Part shown: positions 1 through 11,077 of the stretch, in pieces
Layout: each line of letters begins with the position of its first letter
How positions within the stretch are numbered: position 1 is the first letter of the stretch
Assembly (NCBI GenBank): GCA_014529385.2
Contig: CM043969.1
Coordinates: forward strand, 27,479,446-27,543,445
Source: Adiantum capillus-veneris
Lineage: Eukaryota; Streptophyta; Polypodiopsida; Polypodiales; Pteridaceae
DNA length: 64,000 nucleotides
Direction: 5' to 3'
Made by a program: the position numbers and the translations under genes
Notes under the pieces: model-generated
Databases searched by the model: none
Told to the model about the DNA's origin: nothing
The model's input: only the letters and a program-made list of their open reading frames with translations

Positions 1-6
1 GATATT

Positions 7-1209
7 GTGGATGCCTCTTTGTGTGGATATTATATATGTAAACATGTGAAGACTTTGAAGCTAACAGATAATATGCATGTACTTCATTGTTCCAGTGACT
101 TGGTTGAGAGAGACTTTGCAAAATGGGTACTAGAGATTGGCAATGGAAATGTTTGTCATGGGGATTTACTTGATACTGTAGCATTTCCAAGTAGTATGAT
201 GCTCAAAGATAACAATGTTGAAGGCCTAATTCACAATATATATGGTGATTTACAAAATGTCCAAAGGCATGCAAGCTTCTTTAGGGATAGAGGTATTCAT
301 GCACCATGCAATAAGGATGTTGCTATAATCAATGACTTGGCTATGCGTAAAATGAGAGGACTTGAACACAATACTTGATGCAGATTCTCTTTGTACATCA
401 GATTGTAATAGTGGGTTATCCAGTAGAGTTTTCAAACACATTGGATCTTGGGGGTGGCTTCCAACCACACTGGTTACACCTCGGGGGGTTCACCGTTTAG
501 GTTCCCCCAATATAAAGTGCATTCGCGGAGTAATATAAAAATCCCTATTTTAACATGTTTGAATGAATAAAAAGACCCCTTATTTTATGGTTTTTTTCCA
601 CAATTGAATATAAATATCCCTTATTATAATGCATCCCTGTTAAATTTCCTAAACATTTCTTGTTTTGAAACCCCTCCTTTCAAACTCACATTATACATTA
701 ACATGATTACATAGTGCACCCCCCGAGGGCTACACCTGAAAGAGAATGCTCCAATTATGCTCCTTTGCAACCAGGATCTAAGATGTGGTTTATGCAATGG
801 GACAAGATTGACATATAAGCTTTTTTATCACAAGGTCATTGAGGCAGAAGTAATCACAGGTTCTCATGTTGGAGACAATGTATTCATGCCATGGGTTGAC
901 TTTATCATAGGAGGTTCTCAAGGATTACCTTTTGAAATGAAGCGCATATAGTTTCCTATGAGACCTACATTTGAAATGACCATCAACAAGGCAGAAGGTC
1001 AAACACTTGGAGTCCTAGGTTTCTACCTTGTCAGACCTGTGTTTACTCATGGTCAACTCTATGTAGAAATGTCCCGCGTGCGTTCTTCTCCTACCATAAA
1101 GATTTTGATGGATGGTAGCCAAATATCACTAAAAAATTCAAACGCCAATCCAATGGCTGGCAATCCAAACATTGTCTACAAAGAAGTGCCAAAGGTCACA
1201 AATGTTTAA
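7..1209 (+). pseudogene. Decayed C-terminal part of a Pif1-family (Helitron-type) DNA helicase
   Basis: Family role: in Helitron Rep/helicase proteins this 5'-to-3' helicase part unwinds DNA for rolling-circle transposition. The first block (7-378) carries a DNMHVLHCSSD-like segment and an IINDLA segment typical of Pif1 before the C-terminal motifs. After 378 the frame is lost, but a YPVEFSNTLD match is readable near 400-440. From about 737 the reading resumes with a GLCNGTRL motif, then the hallmark TINKAEGQTLG (Pif1 consensus TINKSQGQTL) and FTHGQLYVEMSRVRS (near 978-1085), and stops at 1209. Stop codons and shifts, plus a 248-bp insertion at 480-727, show it is dead. The Rep nuclease and helicase N-terminus lie outside the window or are lost. 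Family assignment is strong; whether it came from a Helitron or a cellular Pif1 is inferred from the HGQLYV-type C-terminus. Confidence 0.78.
480..727. mobile_element. 248-bp MITE with near-perfect terminal inverted repeats and 8-bp target duplication
   Basis: The segment begins CTCGGGGGGTTCAC and ends with the complement GTGCACCCCCCGAG, so the inverted repeats match at 13 of 14 positions. It is flanked by GGTTACAC (472-479) and GGCTACAC (728-735), an 8-bp duplication with one mismatch. Removing it rejoins the helicase homology (PHWLHL to KENAPIMLL), which independently confirms the boundaries. The interior is AT-rich with no coding potential. An 8-bp duplication suggests an hAT-type mover, but the termini are not the usual CAG/CAR, and a 9-bp (MULE-like) reading is possible if the end is moved one base. 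Confidence 0.8.
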
Positions 1210-2078
1210 GGTTCATACTATCTTCCATCCATGCATGACTCTTTTTCATTAACATTTTGTTAGTTGAAGATTTATATTAATCTTACTTGTGTTATTGTTT
1301 ATAGATTTACAGCCAATCTATAGTCAAATACACAATGGATAGGGTATCCAAATATGTTCAAGGAAATTTGTCAAAACTCTACAAAAAAAGTGAGTCTCAC
1401 ATGTGTTTTCATTGTTTGAATGAGTAGTGTTGTATGAAGCATAGATCCACCTTTCTAGAGGGAACATATACTAGCAAATGATGTTGTCCATACCATAGAG
1501 GACTTTGATGTCATAAGGTATTGATTTTGAATCAATATTCGTTATATCTTGCAATAACTTTGGATTTTTTGTAACATACTCTTTTTTCTTTATAGAGAAC
1601 ACTATTATCCATCCCATATCTTGGTAGGTCTTTATGAGTTTACATGCTATTTAGGACTCATAGGGTACTATCATGTTTCCCTAGAGCTAAACAAGGTAGC
1701 AAAGAGGTAGGGTGTCAACGTCCCATAAATGCACTACCGTCTTTTGGATTTGAAGTAGAGAATTGGAAAGTGGGAATGTATGTTTTTGATGATACTCCTA
1801 GGAATCTTGGACAAAATGTGCAATACATCAGACCTTCGTGTTACGGGTGCAAATCCGTGTCTATTGCAAGCTTCACTTTAAACCTAAATGATGACTTCTA
1901 CAATAGACTTTGCTTTTAGAAGTATATAATAGATTATATGGGGTTAGGTTTGATGGTGATCTCTTTTTGGTCTTTGGATTCCTTGTGTTTTTTACGATAA
2001 ATCTCTTATCAAGAAGCCTCTTTTTTGTAACAGAACTATTAGCTCCTATCTAAAATGAAAAACCATGTTTCCATCTAC

Positions 2079-2080
<2 letters not shown>
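1210..2080. other. No recognisable gene; AT-rich flank downstream of the helicase remnant
   Basis: A short open frame (1644-1919, 91 codons) and one GT...AG pair near 1283-1305 are visible, but I recognise no domain. This could be further decayed Helitron sequence or older host DNA. No Helitron 3' terminus (hairpin plus CTRR) was found here. Confidence 0.3.
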
Positions 2081-2139
<59 letters not shown>

Positions 2140-2150
2140 GGGGGGGGGGG
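2081..2150. repeat. (GT)n microsatellite running into poly-G
   Basis: About 28 GT units (2081-2137) pass directly into roughly 14 G, followed by degenerate GT-rich sequence to about 2200. Confidence 0.95.
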
Positions 2151-2348
2151 AACATGTGCACGTGTGCATGTGCATGTGCGTGTGCGTGTGTGTGTGAGTA
2201 AGTGTTAACTACAAAAACAAATAATTAAGATCATACAAGCACAACTTAATTATTTTTAACACACCTTATGAATACCATGTGTGTCACGGTAAGAGCAAGA
2301 GAGACCCGCCAAAGGCGGGTCCCACGAGCTAGTATCCAATAAGAACAT

Positions 2349-3557
2349 TGTCAAGCATTTTTTGGATGAGCATAAGGTCGCTAGGTCATGCCTAAAAGCT
2401 TGCCCACTAGCCTGATGTACTCCAAGTTTTGGAAGTGGCGCTGTAAAAATTAAGGTACAAAGGTGTGATTTTACCAATCTTGGGTGATGATGTTCTGGGT
2501 TGTTTGAGTTCCCAAAACATAGTTTCTAATAAATATTTTCAGCCATGCTTTATAGCTCATCAATCAGACTTGTACGTCATGAGTTATGAGCATCCAAAGT
2601 GGGTGGTCCCAACTTAGAAGGTGATTACGGGTGCATGCAACAAGGGAAATTGGGCCAGCTTGATACTTTGAACAACAAATGCTAAGGTTTAAGAATTCTA
2701 GATGTAGCCAAGATGATGTTCTTCGAGCCGTGTGTTATGGTGTGTCATTCATCGATCGGAGCAGCAAGTTATGATTGGGGGAAGTTGTACGAGAAGCTCT
2801 CATGCTTTGAAAAAAATTTGGAAATTTTTGGACATAAGGGAGTTGGGAAGCTTGAGGAGGAAGTGCCATGTGGCAGGGGACTATTTCACATGGGAAGGGA
2901 AAAGTGGAAAGTGGGGGGTATATAGCCTAGAGGGGGAGCCCATTATGGGTCTATCCAAGTGAGAAGAGCTTTGAAGGCTTGCCATGGAGGGGCTCGTGGG
3001 CTTACGGGGGAGAAAGGGTGCATTTTGGGAGTTCACACTCAGCTCAACAGGTGCCTTGTAGATTTTTTTGGTTCGTGACCACTTGTCCCCACCCCACTAC
3101 TTTGGTTAAAGTGCCATCGACACCTCATTTTTGCCCAAAAATGGCCTAAAATGAGCCAATTAAAAGATACCTTGATAGATAGCCTTGTTGGCTAAGAAGA
3201 GAGATAATATTTTTGGGGAATAAAAGATAAGGGAGCCACCATTTTAATAGCTGCAATGCCTGCACAACTTCTAGAGAGCTCATTTTTTAGCAAGGAAAAG
3301 AACACCCCCAATTTCGCGGCCATAACTTCTTCATATGTTTTCTACCAATGGATACTCTACCCCAAGAGATGAGCTTCATCATGATGTCCTTGGTTTCTCC
3401 TAATTTCGAGTGTGTCTCATGCTTGAAGGGTTTTTCATAAATCTCTACAGGTGTTTATCACAAGTGTTTTTTATTGTGCAATAGTTCTTCCTTCCTACGC
3501 TGTGACTAGTGTAAGGCTATAGAGGCACTTGTTTCCCTTCTCGTTTGCACGCTAACA
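2349..3557 (+). mobile_element. Ty3/gypsy-type LTR (about 1.2 kb), 5' LTR of a truncated element
   Basis: The unit starts TGTCAAGCATTTTTTGG and ends near CACGCTAACA. It is colinear, in inverted orientation, with the LTR at 36881-38137 over its whole length, including the blocks GCCTAAAAGCTTGCCC (near 2390) and GGAAGGAAGAAC-type sequence near the end. The two copies share both outer edges, and one is followed by a gag start while the other is preceded by pol, which is what LTRs predict. Downstream of the end lies TGGTGCCCCATGAGG (3564-3578), a possible primer-binding site. Small frames inside (2713-2962) are shadows. The 3' part of this element is missing; only a gag start follows. Confidence 0.75.
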
Positions 3558-3866
3558 TCATTTTGGTGCCCCATGAGGATCAAGTGGTCCTATGATCCAA
3601 TTCCTGTGAAATATTTCTATTCTGTAGGCAGAGAATGTACAAGGGATGTGGGTCCTTATGGACAACCGCCTACGTATGTGCAAATTGTGGAAAGCACTTG
3701 AGACGGTCGTATAAATGATTGTAGCCTTTGCAAGGTCATGAGGTTTTGTGAAGCCAAGCACTAGGTTCCGGGTTACCCACTGTGAGGTGGATTAGGTACT
3801 GGAGTGATCCATCGACATCCGTTGAGCTTTCGACGTCACATGTAAGTGTTTTTGTGGCAATCAAAC

Positions 3867-4085
3867 ATGGCGGACGATTTCCCACAGTTTCATGATTTGC
3901 CTAATGAAAATGCACAAACTTTTATTGAAAAATTGGAAGTTAATTGCTTACTACAAAATATACTAGACCAAGCTATATTGTTGCGACTGCTGCAATACAG
4001 TGTACAGGATGAGGCAAAAGTATGGTTAGACAATCATGAAGAGTTGGTGCAGGCTTCGCACGTGCTATCTTACATATTTCATAGT
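3867..4085 (+). pseudogene. N-terminal fragment of Ty3-type gag
   Basis: The ATG at 3867 follows the LTR by about 310 bases, the normal leader distance. The frame reads FPQFHDLPNENAQTFIEK and continues with AILLRLLQYSVQDEAKVWL, the pattern of plant Ty3 gag (retrotrans_gag: aromatic-rich start, then lengths of hydrophobic residues ending in A-x-W-L). It stops being gag-like at about 4085, where sequence of other origin begins. Gag forms the virus-like particle in the cytoplasm in intact elements; only the first ~70 residues survive. Confidence 0.55.
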
Positions 4086-4309
4086 GGACACCCTAGGTGG
4101 AATTATCTCATTTGAATTGCAAGCGACTTATCAAGCATTGTTGCTTTTCCTCTTTGTACCTCTCTAACCACTTTTTCAAGACTTTTGAGTTGAGAGGAAA
4201 AATTCTCATAACCTTTTTCTGCATTGTGATCTCCATCTTTCTCATGATGCCTTGTTCTTGTGGAGCGCCCCCTGTCACCTTGACATTGACCTCAGTAGTC
4301 CACATTCAG
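4086..4309. other. Junction segment of unclear origin
   Basis: This stretch separates the gag fragment from the - strand copia fragment. The - strand holds a 65-codon frame (4108-4305) rich in K/E with no domain I can name. Within 4329-4365 the 17-base block CAAAAACATCACTATGC is repeated in tandem, giving a duplicated VHSDVF on the - strand; that motif belongs to copia integrase, so the copia homology really starts near 4310. Confidence 0.4.
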
Positions 4310-4387
4310 GGTATCTTTGATCTTGAACCCAAAAACATCACTATGCACAAAAACATCACTATGCACAAGCTGCAACCTGCATGTGGC

Positions 4388-5457
4388 TCAAACTAAACCA
4401 TCCTTTGGAAACTTTGAATGCTGCATCTTACCCAAAATACAACCTTCACAAACATGTCTTCCAAGTGCTTCAAGAGGCGGCAAAGAAGCAACCATATCAA
4501 ATTTGCTCAAACGTAGCAAGCTGGCAAAATTCAGATGACCAAAACGTGCATGCCAAAGTTTTGCATCTGAAATAGCCCTTGAATTGGCAACTACATTTGC
4601 AAAATTTTGTCCACACTTGTCATACAGATTGAGCTTATATATCTCATGGCAGAAAAGCCCAAATGCAACAATTTTATCATCAAAATTGAGATCATGAACT
4701 GTACATCTGTCATCCACATGACTACAAGTCAAAGTCTAGCAAGTGTAGATACAGACAAAAGATTCTTCTTGATCCCAGGTACATAAAGTGCACCAACAAG
4801 TGTGAAAGAACTGCCATTTGCAGCAGTAACCACAATATTTCCAACTCGCTGAACCGGATAAGAGGCATTGTTGACACAAGTGATTGAATTCCGATGAGGG
4901 ATAGACTCGAGAGAGGTGAACAATTCACGATGTGAGATAATGTGCTTTGTAGCACCACTATCGAAATACCACACATGTGAATCTGCAGCAATTGACATGC
5001 ATGCATCATGGATAGCAGGATTGTAAGTGCGCTCTGTACTAAAAGCCCATTTTGCATCAACATCATCATTACAGTCTCCTTTTATAGAAAACTCAACAAT
5101 GGCTACATTTGTAGTGAAACCAACATTTGCAGTGGAACCACCATCTTTCTTCTTAGCCTCTTTTGCCTTCAACTTAGGACACTGCTTGATCAAGTGATCA
5201 TTAGCTTTACAATAATGGCAACGCATCTTCTTTTTTCCTTTATCGCCAGAATTGCCAAGACGAAGTGCTGCCAGCAGAAGCATTGGGAACATAAGTTTTG
5301 CCACTTGCAGCAGAACTATAAGAAGTGGTTGCATTGTTGTTACCACCCTTTCTTTGAGAAGCAATAAAAGCTTGTTCAACTGCACGTTGTCTAGTCCTTT
5401 TTTTTCTGGAAAGTAAGACAACACAAGCAATGCATCTGCGCATCCTTTACATCCCAA
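4388..5457 (-). pseudogene. copia gag zinc knuckle, aspartic protease and pre-integrase domain
   Basis: A CCHC knuckle CHYCKANDHLIKQC (fits CX2CX4HX4C; near 5190-5230) would bind element RNA. A protease begins with WYFDSGATKH (near 4950-4975), the DSGA catalytic signature, and ends with the copia-typical VPGIKKNLLSV. After a frame change near 4730 the pre-integrase region follows, with HARFGHLN and CEGCILGK supplying the His and Cys zinc ligands. In a live element protease cuts the polyprotein and integrase inserts the cDNA in the nucleus. Frame breaks and the missing 3' half make this non-functional. Confidence 0.85.
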
Positions 5458-5693
5458 CGAGCTTGTTCTGCCATAGGCAAAACAACTCTAATAGCAGCAA
5501 TCCTTGCAGCAAGACCTGCAACATCACCTACATCCTCATAACCAAAACGTACATCAATGCCCTGCACAATATTCCAAACGCCCTTTGACACAAGAATGTG
5601 TTGCATCATATAAGCCCACAAAGGGTAATTGTCCCCATCCAACCTGCCCTCGGTAGCAAACATCTCGAACACATCTGTGTTGTTGTCAGCCAT
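5391..5693 (-). pseudogene. copia gag N-terminus with internal deletion
   Basis: The frame starts at ATG 5693 with MADNNTDVFEMFATEGRLDG, the same start as the + copy at about 7988. It runs to WDVKDAQMH and then jumps into sequence that in the + copy lies about 385 bases further on (near 8640), so the central UBN2-type gag segment is deleted. Confidence 0.8.
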
Positions 5694-5959
5694 GGTAAAT
5701 GTTGCACTTGATGTGAAAAATTCCCAAAAAGAGGAGAAACGGAGCAGGAACAACACGTGCTATATAGCACAAACCGTGGAGGACTATAAGGCACCTGTTA
5801 TGCCAAAAACAGCACTAACAAAAATTATGCACAAAATGTCAAAATTGCATGTGCATACCTGCCTATGGTGGAAACGAAGGCCAAAACTCATTGAAATCAA
5901 AGAAAGTGAGCAGGCATGTGCTAGAGCAGCTAGCGACTAAGCCGGGGAGGATGCAACCT

Positions 5960-5971
5960 GCTCTGATACTA
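5960..5971 (-). promoter_or_regulatory. Primer-binding site for initiator-Met tRNA, mutated
   Basis: On the - strand the sequence directly inside the LTR reads TAGTATCAGAGC; the consensus is TGGTATCAGAGC. The third base of the pairing region is changed. Confidence 0.85.
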
Positions 5972-5973
5972 AT

Positions 5974-6200
5974 TGTTGGAATTAGGGTTGCAGAGAAACG
6001 CACATAGCTTGGAGAAGACAAAGGAAGCTCGCGGCACACAATAGAGAGAGTGTTATTTAGTGTGAAATGGAAAGATAGATAGCCCTAGAGTGATGGGTAT
6101 ATATACAATGCACGGGGGGAAAAACCTCCTAAAGAGGGAAAAAATGCCCCGGCGGTTCTAGTGTGTTCACACGCATCACTACCACATGTATATGGTAACA
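5974..6200 (-). repeat. copia 5' LTR (227 bp, - strand)
   Basis: On the - strand it begins TGTTACCATATACATG and ends AATTCCAACA, the same termini as the LTRs at 7400-7625 and 11078-11304. A TATA-like GTATATATAC-type stretch lies mid-LTR near 6097-6110. Confidence 0.92.
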
Positions 6201-7399
6201 AGGTGAACCTCTTTCCCTGCTTCACTTCCTTGGGCATGCCATTCACAAATTAGCAATGGTCATGTCCCTCCTTGCAGGATGCCTCCAGCTTGTCATGTTC
6301 TATCTGTTACACAACAAAAGAGAAATAATCTCTCTCACAGAACACACCATGCGCTAGACATTGCACACAAAATATCAATCATTGCACCATGAGTACCCAT
6401 GCAAATTTGGACTTGCTACCTAGATTCAGAACTACTAAGATTACCAAGCAAAGTACCAAGGAAATAACTAGGTACTAGTACAAAATGTAGCTAGAGACAA
6501 TACCAAAAATAGTACAAGATAGGAGTTAAAAACCATCCAAGAAACTATGGAAAGGTACCAAGACTAAACGATTGGCACTATGACAAGGAAGTACCAAGGT
6601 AGTTCAATCCTACAATGATAAGGTCCAAGGCACTACCAAAATAAAAGAAAGGACCAAAAATACCTACAAAAACTGTACTTAAGAGTCCAAGGGCACTCTA
6701 TGCACCAAAGAGACCAAGAACATACAAAGGCATCTTCTAGTCAAAGCTAGACTTGGTACTATAATAGGGAAGCACTAAGGCAGGACTATTCTAGATGTCT
6801 AAGTACCCAGGCACTTCCAAGACAAAGTAAACACACCAAAGCTAGCTAGAAGCAATACAAAATATAGTTGGAGGCAGTACCTATAAATCCCAAAGAGACC
6901 ATGGAAAAGTACCCAAGACATCCCTACAATCATAAAAAGTATCAAACAATATTGTATGCACCAAAGACCAAGGAGATGCCAAGGTGGTCCTTGAGAAACC
7001 TATGCTTGGTGACATATCAAGGGAGCACCAAGGCAGCTAGAGAGAGTACCAAAAATATTAGAGGGTAGGAATTAAAAACTACCAAACAGACTATGGAAAG
7101 GTACCAAGACTAAATGATTGGCACTATGCCAAGGAGGTACCAAAGAGGTCCAATCCTACAATAATAAGGTCCAAGGACTACCAAAACAATGCAAAGGACC
7201 AAAACTACCTACAAAAACTACTAAAAAGAGTACCAAAGAGGTACTTATGCACCAAAGAGATCAAGAACATACCAAGGCATCCTCTAGTCAAAGCTAGATT
7301 TGGTACTATAACAAGGAAGCACCAAGGTAGTACCATCCTAGATGTCTAACTACTTAGACACTTCCAAGAAAAAGTAAACATATCAAATCTAGCTAGAAG
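6201..7399. repeat. Tandem repeat with about 546-bp higher-order period (left part)
   Basis: The block ACTATGGAAAGGTACCAAGA occurs at 6544 and again at 7090, with the surrounding several hundred bases colinear, giving a period near 546 bp. Shorter internal similarity (TAGCTAGAAGCAATAC / GAGACCATGGAA / GTACCAAG motifs) suggests each unit itself grew from smaller repeats. It is non-coding. The second unit is interrupted by the copia element and resumes at 11305. Confidence 0.75.
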
Positions 7400-7625
7400 T
7401 GTTACCATATACATGTGGTAGTGATGTGTGTGAACACACTAGGACCAACGGGGCATTTTCCCCCTCTTTAGGAGGTTTTTTCCCCGTGCATTGTATATAC
7501 GCCCATCACTCTAGGGCTATCTATCTTTCCATTACACACTAAGAAACACACTCTCTATTGTGTTCCTTGAGCTTCCTTCATCTTCTCCAAGCTATGTGCG
7601 TTTCTCTGCAACCCTAATTCCAACA
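7400..7625 (+). repeat. copia 5' LTR
   Basis: 226 bp, TGTTACC...CCAACA, preceded by target duplication AGAAG and followed two bases later by the primer-binding site. Confidence 0.95.
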
Positions 7626-7627
7626 AT

Positions 7628-7639
7628 TGGTATCAGAGC
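7628..7639 (+). promoter_or_regulatory. Primer-binding site, initiator-Met tRNA
   Basis: TGGTATCAGAGC is a perfect match to the plant copia consensus complementary to the 3' end of initiator tRNA-Met; it primes minus-strand cDNA. Confidence 0.95.
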
Positions 7640-7987
7640 AGGTTATGTCCTTCCAGGCTTAGTCGCCAGCTGCTCCACCACACACCTGCTCACTTTCTCC
7701 AATTACAGTGAGATTTGGTGAGTGTTCGCAGGTCAAAAAATATTTTTAGAGGACTCGTAGAGCTCAGTCTGCTCATATTTCTGATTCGGGCTCATTTCGG
7801 CCTCCGTTTCCACTACAGGCAGGCTTGCACAGGCAATTTTTTCATTATGTGTAAACATTTTGTCACTGTTGTTTTCTGCATAACAGGTGCCTTACAGTCT
7901 TCTATGGTTTGTGTTATATAGCATGTGTTGTTCCCACTCTATTTATCCTATTTTTGGGCAGTTTTCACATCAGGTGCAGCATTTACC

Positions 7988-8926
7988 ATGGCTGACAATA
8001 ACATAGATGTCTTCAAGATGTTTGCTACTGAGGACACGCTGGATGGGGACAATTACCTATGTGGGCTTATATGATGCAATACGTTCTTGTGTCAAAGGGT
8101 GTCTGAAATATTGTGCAGGGCCTTGATGTACGTCCTGGCTCTGAGGATGTAGGCGATGTTGAGGATGTTGGAGGTCTTGCTGCAAGGATTGCTGTTATTA
8201 GAGTTGTTTTGCCTACGGTAGAACAAGCTCATTGGGATGTAAAGGATATGCAGGCTCATGCATTGATTGTGTTGTTTGTGAAGCGCACCATTGTTCCTCA
8301 CATTCATTCAGCAAAATATACAAAACAGGCTTGGCATATTTTGACTAGCCTTTATGCAAGCAGCAATGAGTCTAAAATTGCTTTGCTGCGTAAAGAGCTG
8401 GAGTCGAACATTATGCATGAGGAAGATGATATGGACACTTTCCTTGCTAGTGTCAAGGATATCAATGAGCAACTTATTTCTGCAGGTGAAGTCATTTCAG
8501 ACAGTTTCCTTGTGCAGACTGTTCTTGATGCCTTCCAGATTCTTACCAGACTTTTGCTAGTACTTGGAGACTTATGACCCAAGGAAATCCAGAAGTTGTC
8601 AAGTTGGATGCATTATGCACATTGCTATTGCAAGAGTCACTTTCCAAAAAAAAACAGGACTAGACAGCGTGCAGTTGAACAGGCTTTTATTGCTTCTCAA
8701 AGAAAGGGTGGTAACAACAATGCAGCCACTTCTTATGGTTCTGCTACGAGTGGCAAAACTTCTGTTCCTAATGCTTTATTGGCAGCACTTCGTCTGGCAA
8801 TTCTGGTAATAAGGGAAAAAAGAAGATGTGTTTCCATTATTGTAAAGCTAATGATCACTTGATCAAGCAGTGTTTTAAGTTGAAGGAAAAAAAGGCTAAG
8901 AAGAAAGAGGGTGGTTCCACTGAAAA
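7988..8926 (+). pseudogene. copia gag (UBN2-type) with damaged zinc knuckle
   Basis: ATG at 7988 gives MADNNIDVFKMFATEDTLDG; a shift near 8060 and a new frame at about 8113 carry the UBN2-type body (QAWHILTSLYASSNESKIAL) to a stop at 8577. A third frame resumes near 8596 and leads into the knuckle. There the first cysteine is lost: the - strand relative has RCHYCKANDH, here the same place reads CFHYCKANDH, so the CX2C spacing is broken. Several stops make translation as a single gag impossible. Confidence 0.85.
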
Positions 8927-8938
8927 TGTTGTGGCTGT

Positions 8939-9148
8939 TTGGCATGTGCTTTGGTGCCACAAACACAGCGCAAAAAATTGGATGATAAGGCTGTCAAATG
9001 TATTTTTGTTGGTTATAGTGCTGAAAGCAAAGGTTACAGGTTGTATCATCTGCAAACAAAATGGATTCTTGTTTCACAGGATATAGTGTTTGTGGAAGAT
9101 TATTTCCAGCCCTTGCTGTCATGTACTAGAGACAATAATGTAAGATGA
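8939..9148 (+). pseudogene. copia integrase C-terminal segment fused to gag by deletion
   Basis: The frame contains KLDDKAVKCIFVGYSAESKG and LVSQDIVFVEDYF, a very conserved stretch that follows the integrase core in copia. Immediately upstream (8926) is gag sequence, so protease, the zinc domain and the DDE core of integrase are missing. The deletion removes the catalytic part, so no integrase could be made. Confidence 0.88.
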
Positions 9149-9328
9149 CAGGACATTTATGACACTTTGTTGCCTCTTTTTGGTGGTGGAAATACGAATG
9201 TAAGTTCCAATGAGGCAAATGTACAGCCTATGGGGGTTTCTAAAAATGTTACAGATTAGCCTATTACTGATGCAGATGTACATGATGTACTTGATGAGGA
9301 AAAGGCTCAAAATGAGCAGGCTAGAGGT

Positions 9329-10755
9329 ATGCCAAAATGGATGGTGCACACTTTGCATGACAGTAAATTGGATGCACCTTTGTCTAGTCGGACTCGTTCA
9401 GGCTCTCACCATGCATCTTATGCATCAGATTGTTTTGCTTTGGTTGTGTCTAGCTTACATGATGTTGAGGAGCCTCTGTCTTTTGATGAAGCACAACATT
9501 CAGGAAATTGGATGGCTGCCATGCAATCACAATATGATGCACTTATAGAAAATGACACATGGACTTTATGTGAATTTTGCCTCCTGGAAAAAAGCCCATT
9601 GATACGAAGTGGGTTTACAAGTTGAAATGCAAGCCGGATGGTGAGATAGATCGCCATAAGGCTCGACTTGTTGCAAAGGGTTAGCATAGCAAAAAGGCAT
9701 AGATTATGAAGAGACTTTTGCTCCCACTTGTCGTATATACTGTGCATTTTCTATGTGCATTGGCACCTCATTTTGGTTGGGATGTACATCAATCAGAAAT
9801 TGCTACTTCTCTCTTGAACGGTGACATATTTGAGGAAGTTTAAGTAACGCACCCTCGCGGTTTTTTCATAAAAGGACAAGAGGACAAAGTGTGCAAATGT
9901 AAGAAGGCTTTGTATGGGTTGAAGCAATCTCCTCGTGCTTGGTATGAGAAAGCTGACACTCATTTGGTCAAACGAGGCTTTCGTAACAGTCCAACAGAAA
10001 GCACATTGTATGTAAAGCGTGAGGGTAATGTACTTCTCATTGTGGTTCTTTATGTAGACGATTTGCTGATCACTGGACCAAATGAGAGACATATTGCTGA
10101 ATTTAAGGCTGATTTGAATGCTACTTTCAAGATGAAATATTTGGGGCTGTTGCATCATTACTTGGGTATACAATTTAAGCAGTGTGATGGTGGTATTGCC
10201 TTGTGTCAGAAAATTTACATCGAGACATTGCTATGTAAGTTTGAACTTGAGGATTGCAAACCTATTGCCAATCCCATGGAAACATGTTTGAAGTTGGTTC
10301 TACATGATGCTAGCGATCATGTTGATGTCACTCTTTACCAAACTGTTGTTGGCTGCCTCATTTATGTATGCAACACGAGGCTAGATATTCAGTTTGCAAT
10401 CTCACAGGTCATCAGATTCATGCATAGCCTAGGGTTTAAGCATTGGCATTCTGTCAAGAGGATTTTTTGCTACCTTAGTGGCACTTTCAATCTTGGCTTG
10501 TTTTATCCCAAGGGGAGATCATTGCCGCTAGATTTACATGCTTTTTCGGACTCAAATTGGGTTGGTTGTTTTGACACGCGAGTGTCCACAAGTGGTTTTT
10601 GTTTCATTCTTGGCAGTTCATGTATATCATGGTTGAGAAAGAAGCAACCTACTGTGGCCACTTCGAGTTGTGAGGTTGAGTACAGGGCGCTCTTCACAGC
10701 TACGGTTGAGTGTGTATGGCTCAGACACCTTATGGCTGATTTGGGTGTTGGATAG
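9329..10755 (+). pseudogene. copia reverse transcriptase
   Basis: The N-terminal part (9329-9600) has [30 protein letters not shown] and HKARLVAKG follow in the next frame (about 9597-9680). After stops between 9680 and 9889 the palm resumes with KKALYGLKQSPRAWYEK and the catalytic YVDDLLITG (near 10050-10075), both Asp intact. The connection and start of RNase H (AFSDSNWVGC, SRV/STSGF-type sequence near 10540-10600) are in the same frame. Frame breaks make it inactive although the YVDD box is preserved. Confidence 0.93.
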
Positions 10756-10985
10756 GACACTGCCAACACTATCTAAACTGACAGACAATCAGAGCGCATT
10801 GGCAGTTGCAAGGAACCCAACTTGCACAAAGCACATAGAGGTGCATTACCACTATGTCATGGAGAGGCTCTCAGTAGGAGAGATCATCTTGGCTTATGGG
10901 CCAACACAGGACAACCCTGCAGATCTTTTCACAAAGGCATTGTCTCGTGAGAAGCTTGAAGCTTTCCACAAAGCTTTGGGCTTAC
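10530..10985 (+). pseudogene. copia RNase H
   Basis: FSDSNWVGC supplies the first catalytic Asp, SSCEVEYRA the Glu and LTDNQSALAVA the next Asp; the end shows HIEVHYHYVMERL and DNPADLFTKAL, classic for the copia C-terminus. A frameshift near 10750 moves the last part into another frame. The domain removes the RNA strand during cDNA synthesis in live elements. Confidence 0.92.
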
Positions 10986-11077
10986 TCCCCTTTGTGGACA
11001 GATCATGTCCTCAGGGCATGGCACTTCCCTTTACTCATGTGCCAGCTCTCGTTCACCGCATCACTCCATCGGGGATT

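Larger units (their letters stand above)
4310..6200 (-). mobile_element. 5' half of a Ty1/copia element (- strand): LTR, leader, gag, protease, start of integrase
   Basis: Reading the - strand from 6200: LTR, PBS, leader, gag start codon at 5693, zinc knuckle, aspartic protease and the pre-integrase zinc domain, then loss near 4310. It belongs to the same family as the complete copy at 7400-11304, as the LTRs and gag are nearly the same sequence. The 3' half (most of integrase, RT, RNase H, 3' LTR) is absent. Compared with the + copy, it has lost about 385 bases from the middle of gag. Confidence 0.88.

Noticed and set aside
6201-7399. CRISPR-like array
   Set aside because: Units are hundreds of bases, diverged and without uniform spacers; plant nuclear context.
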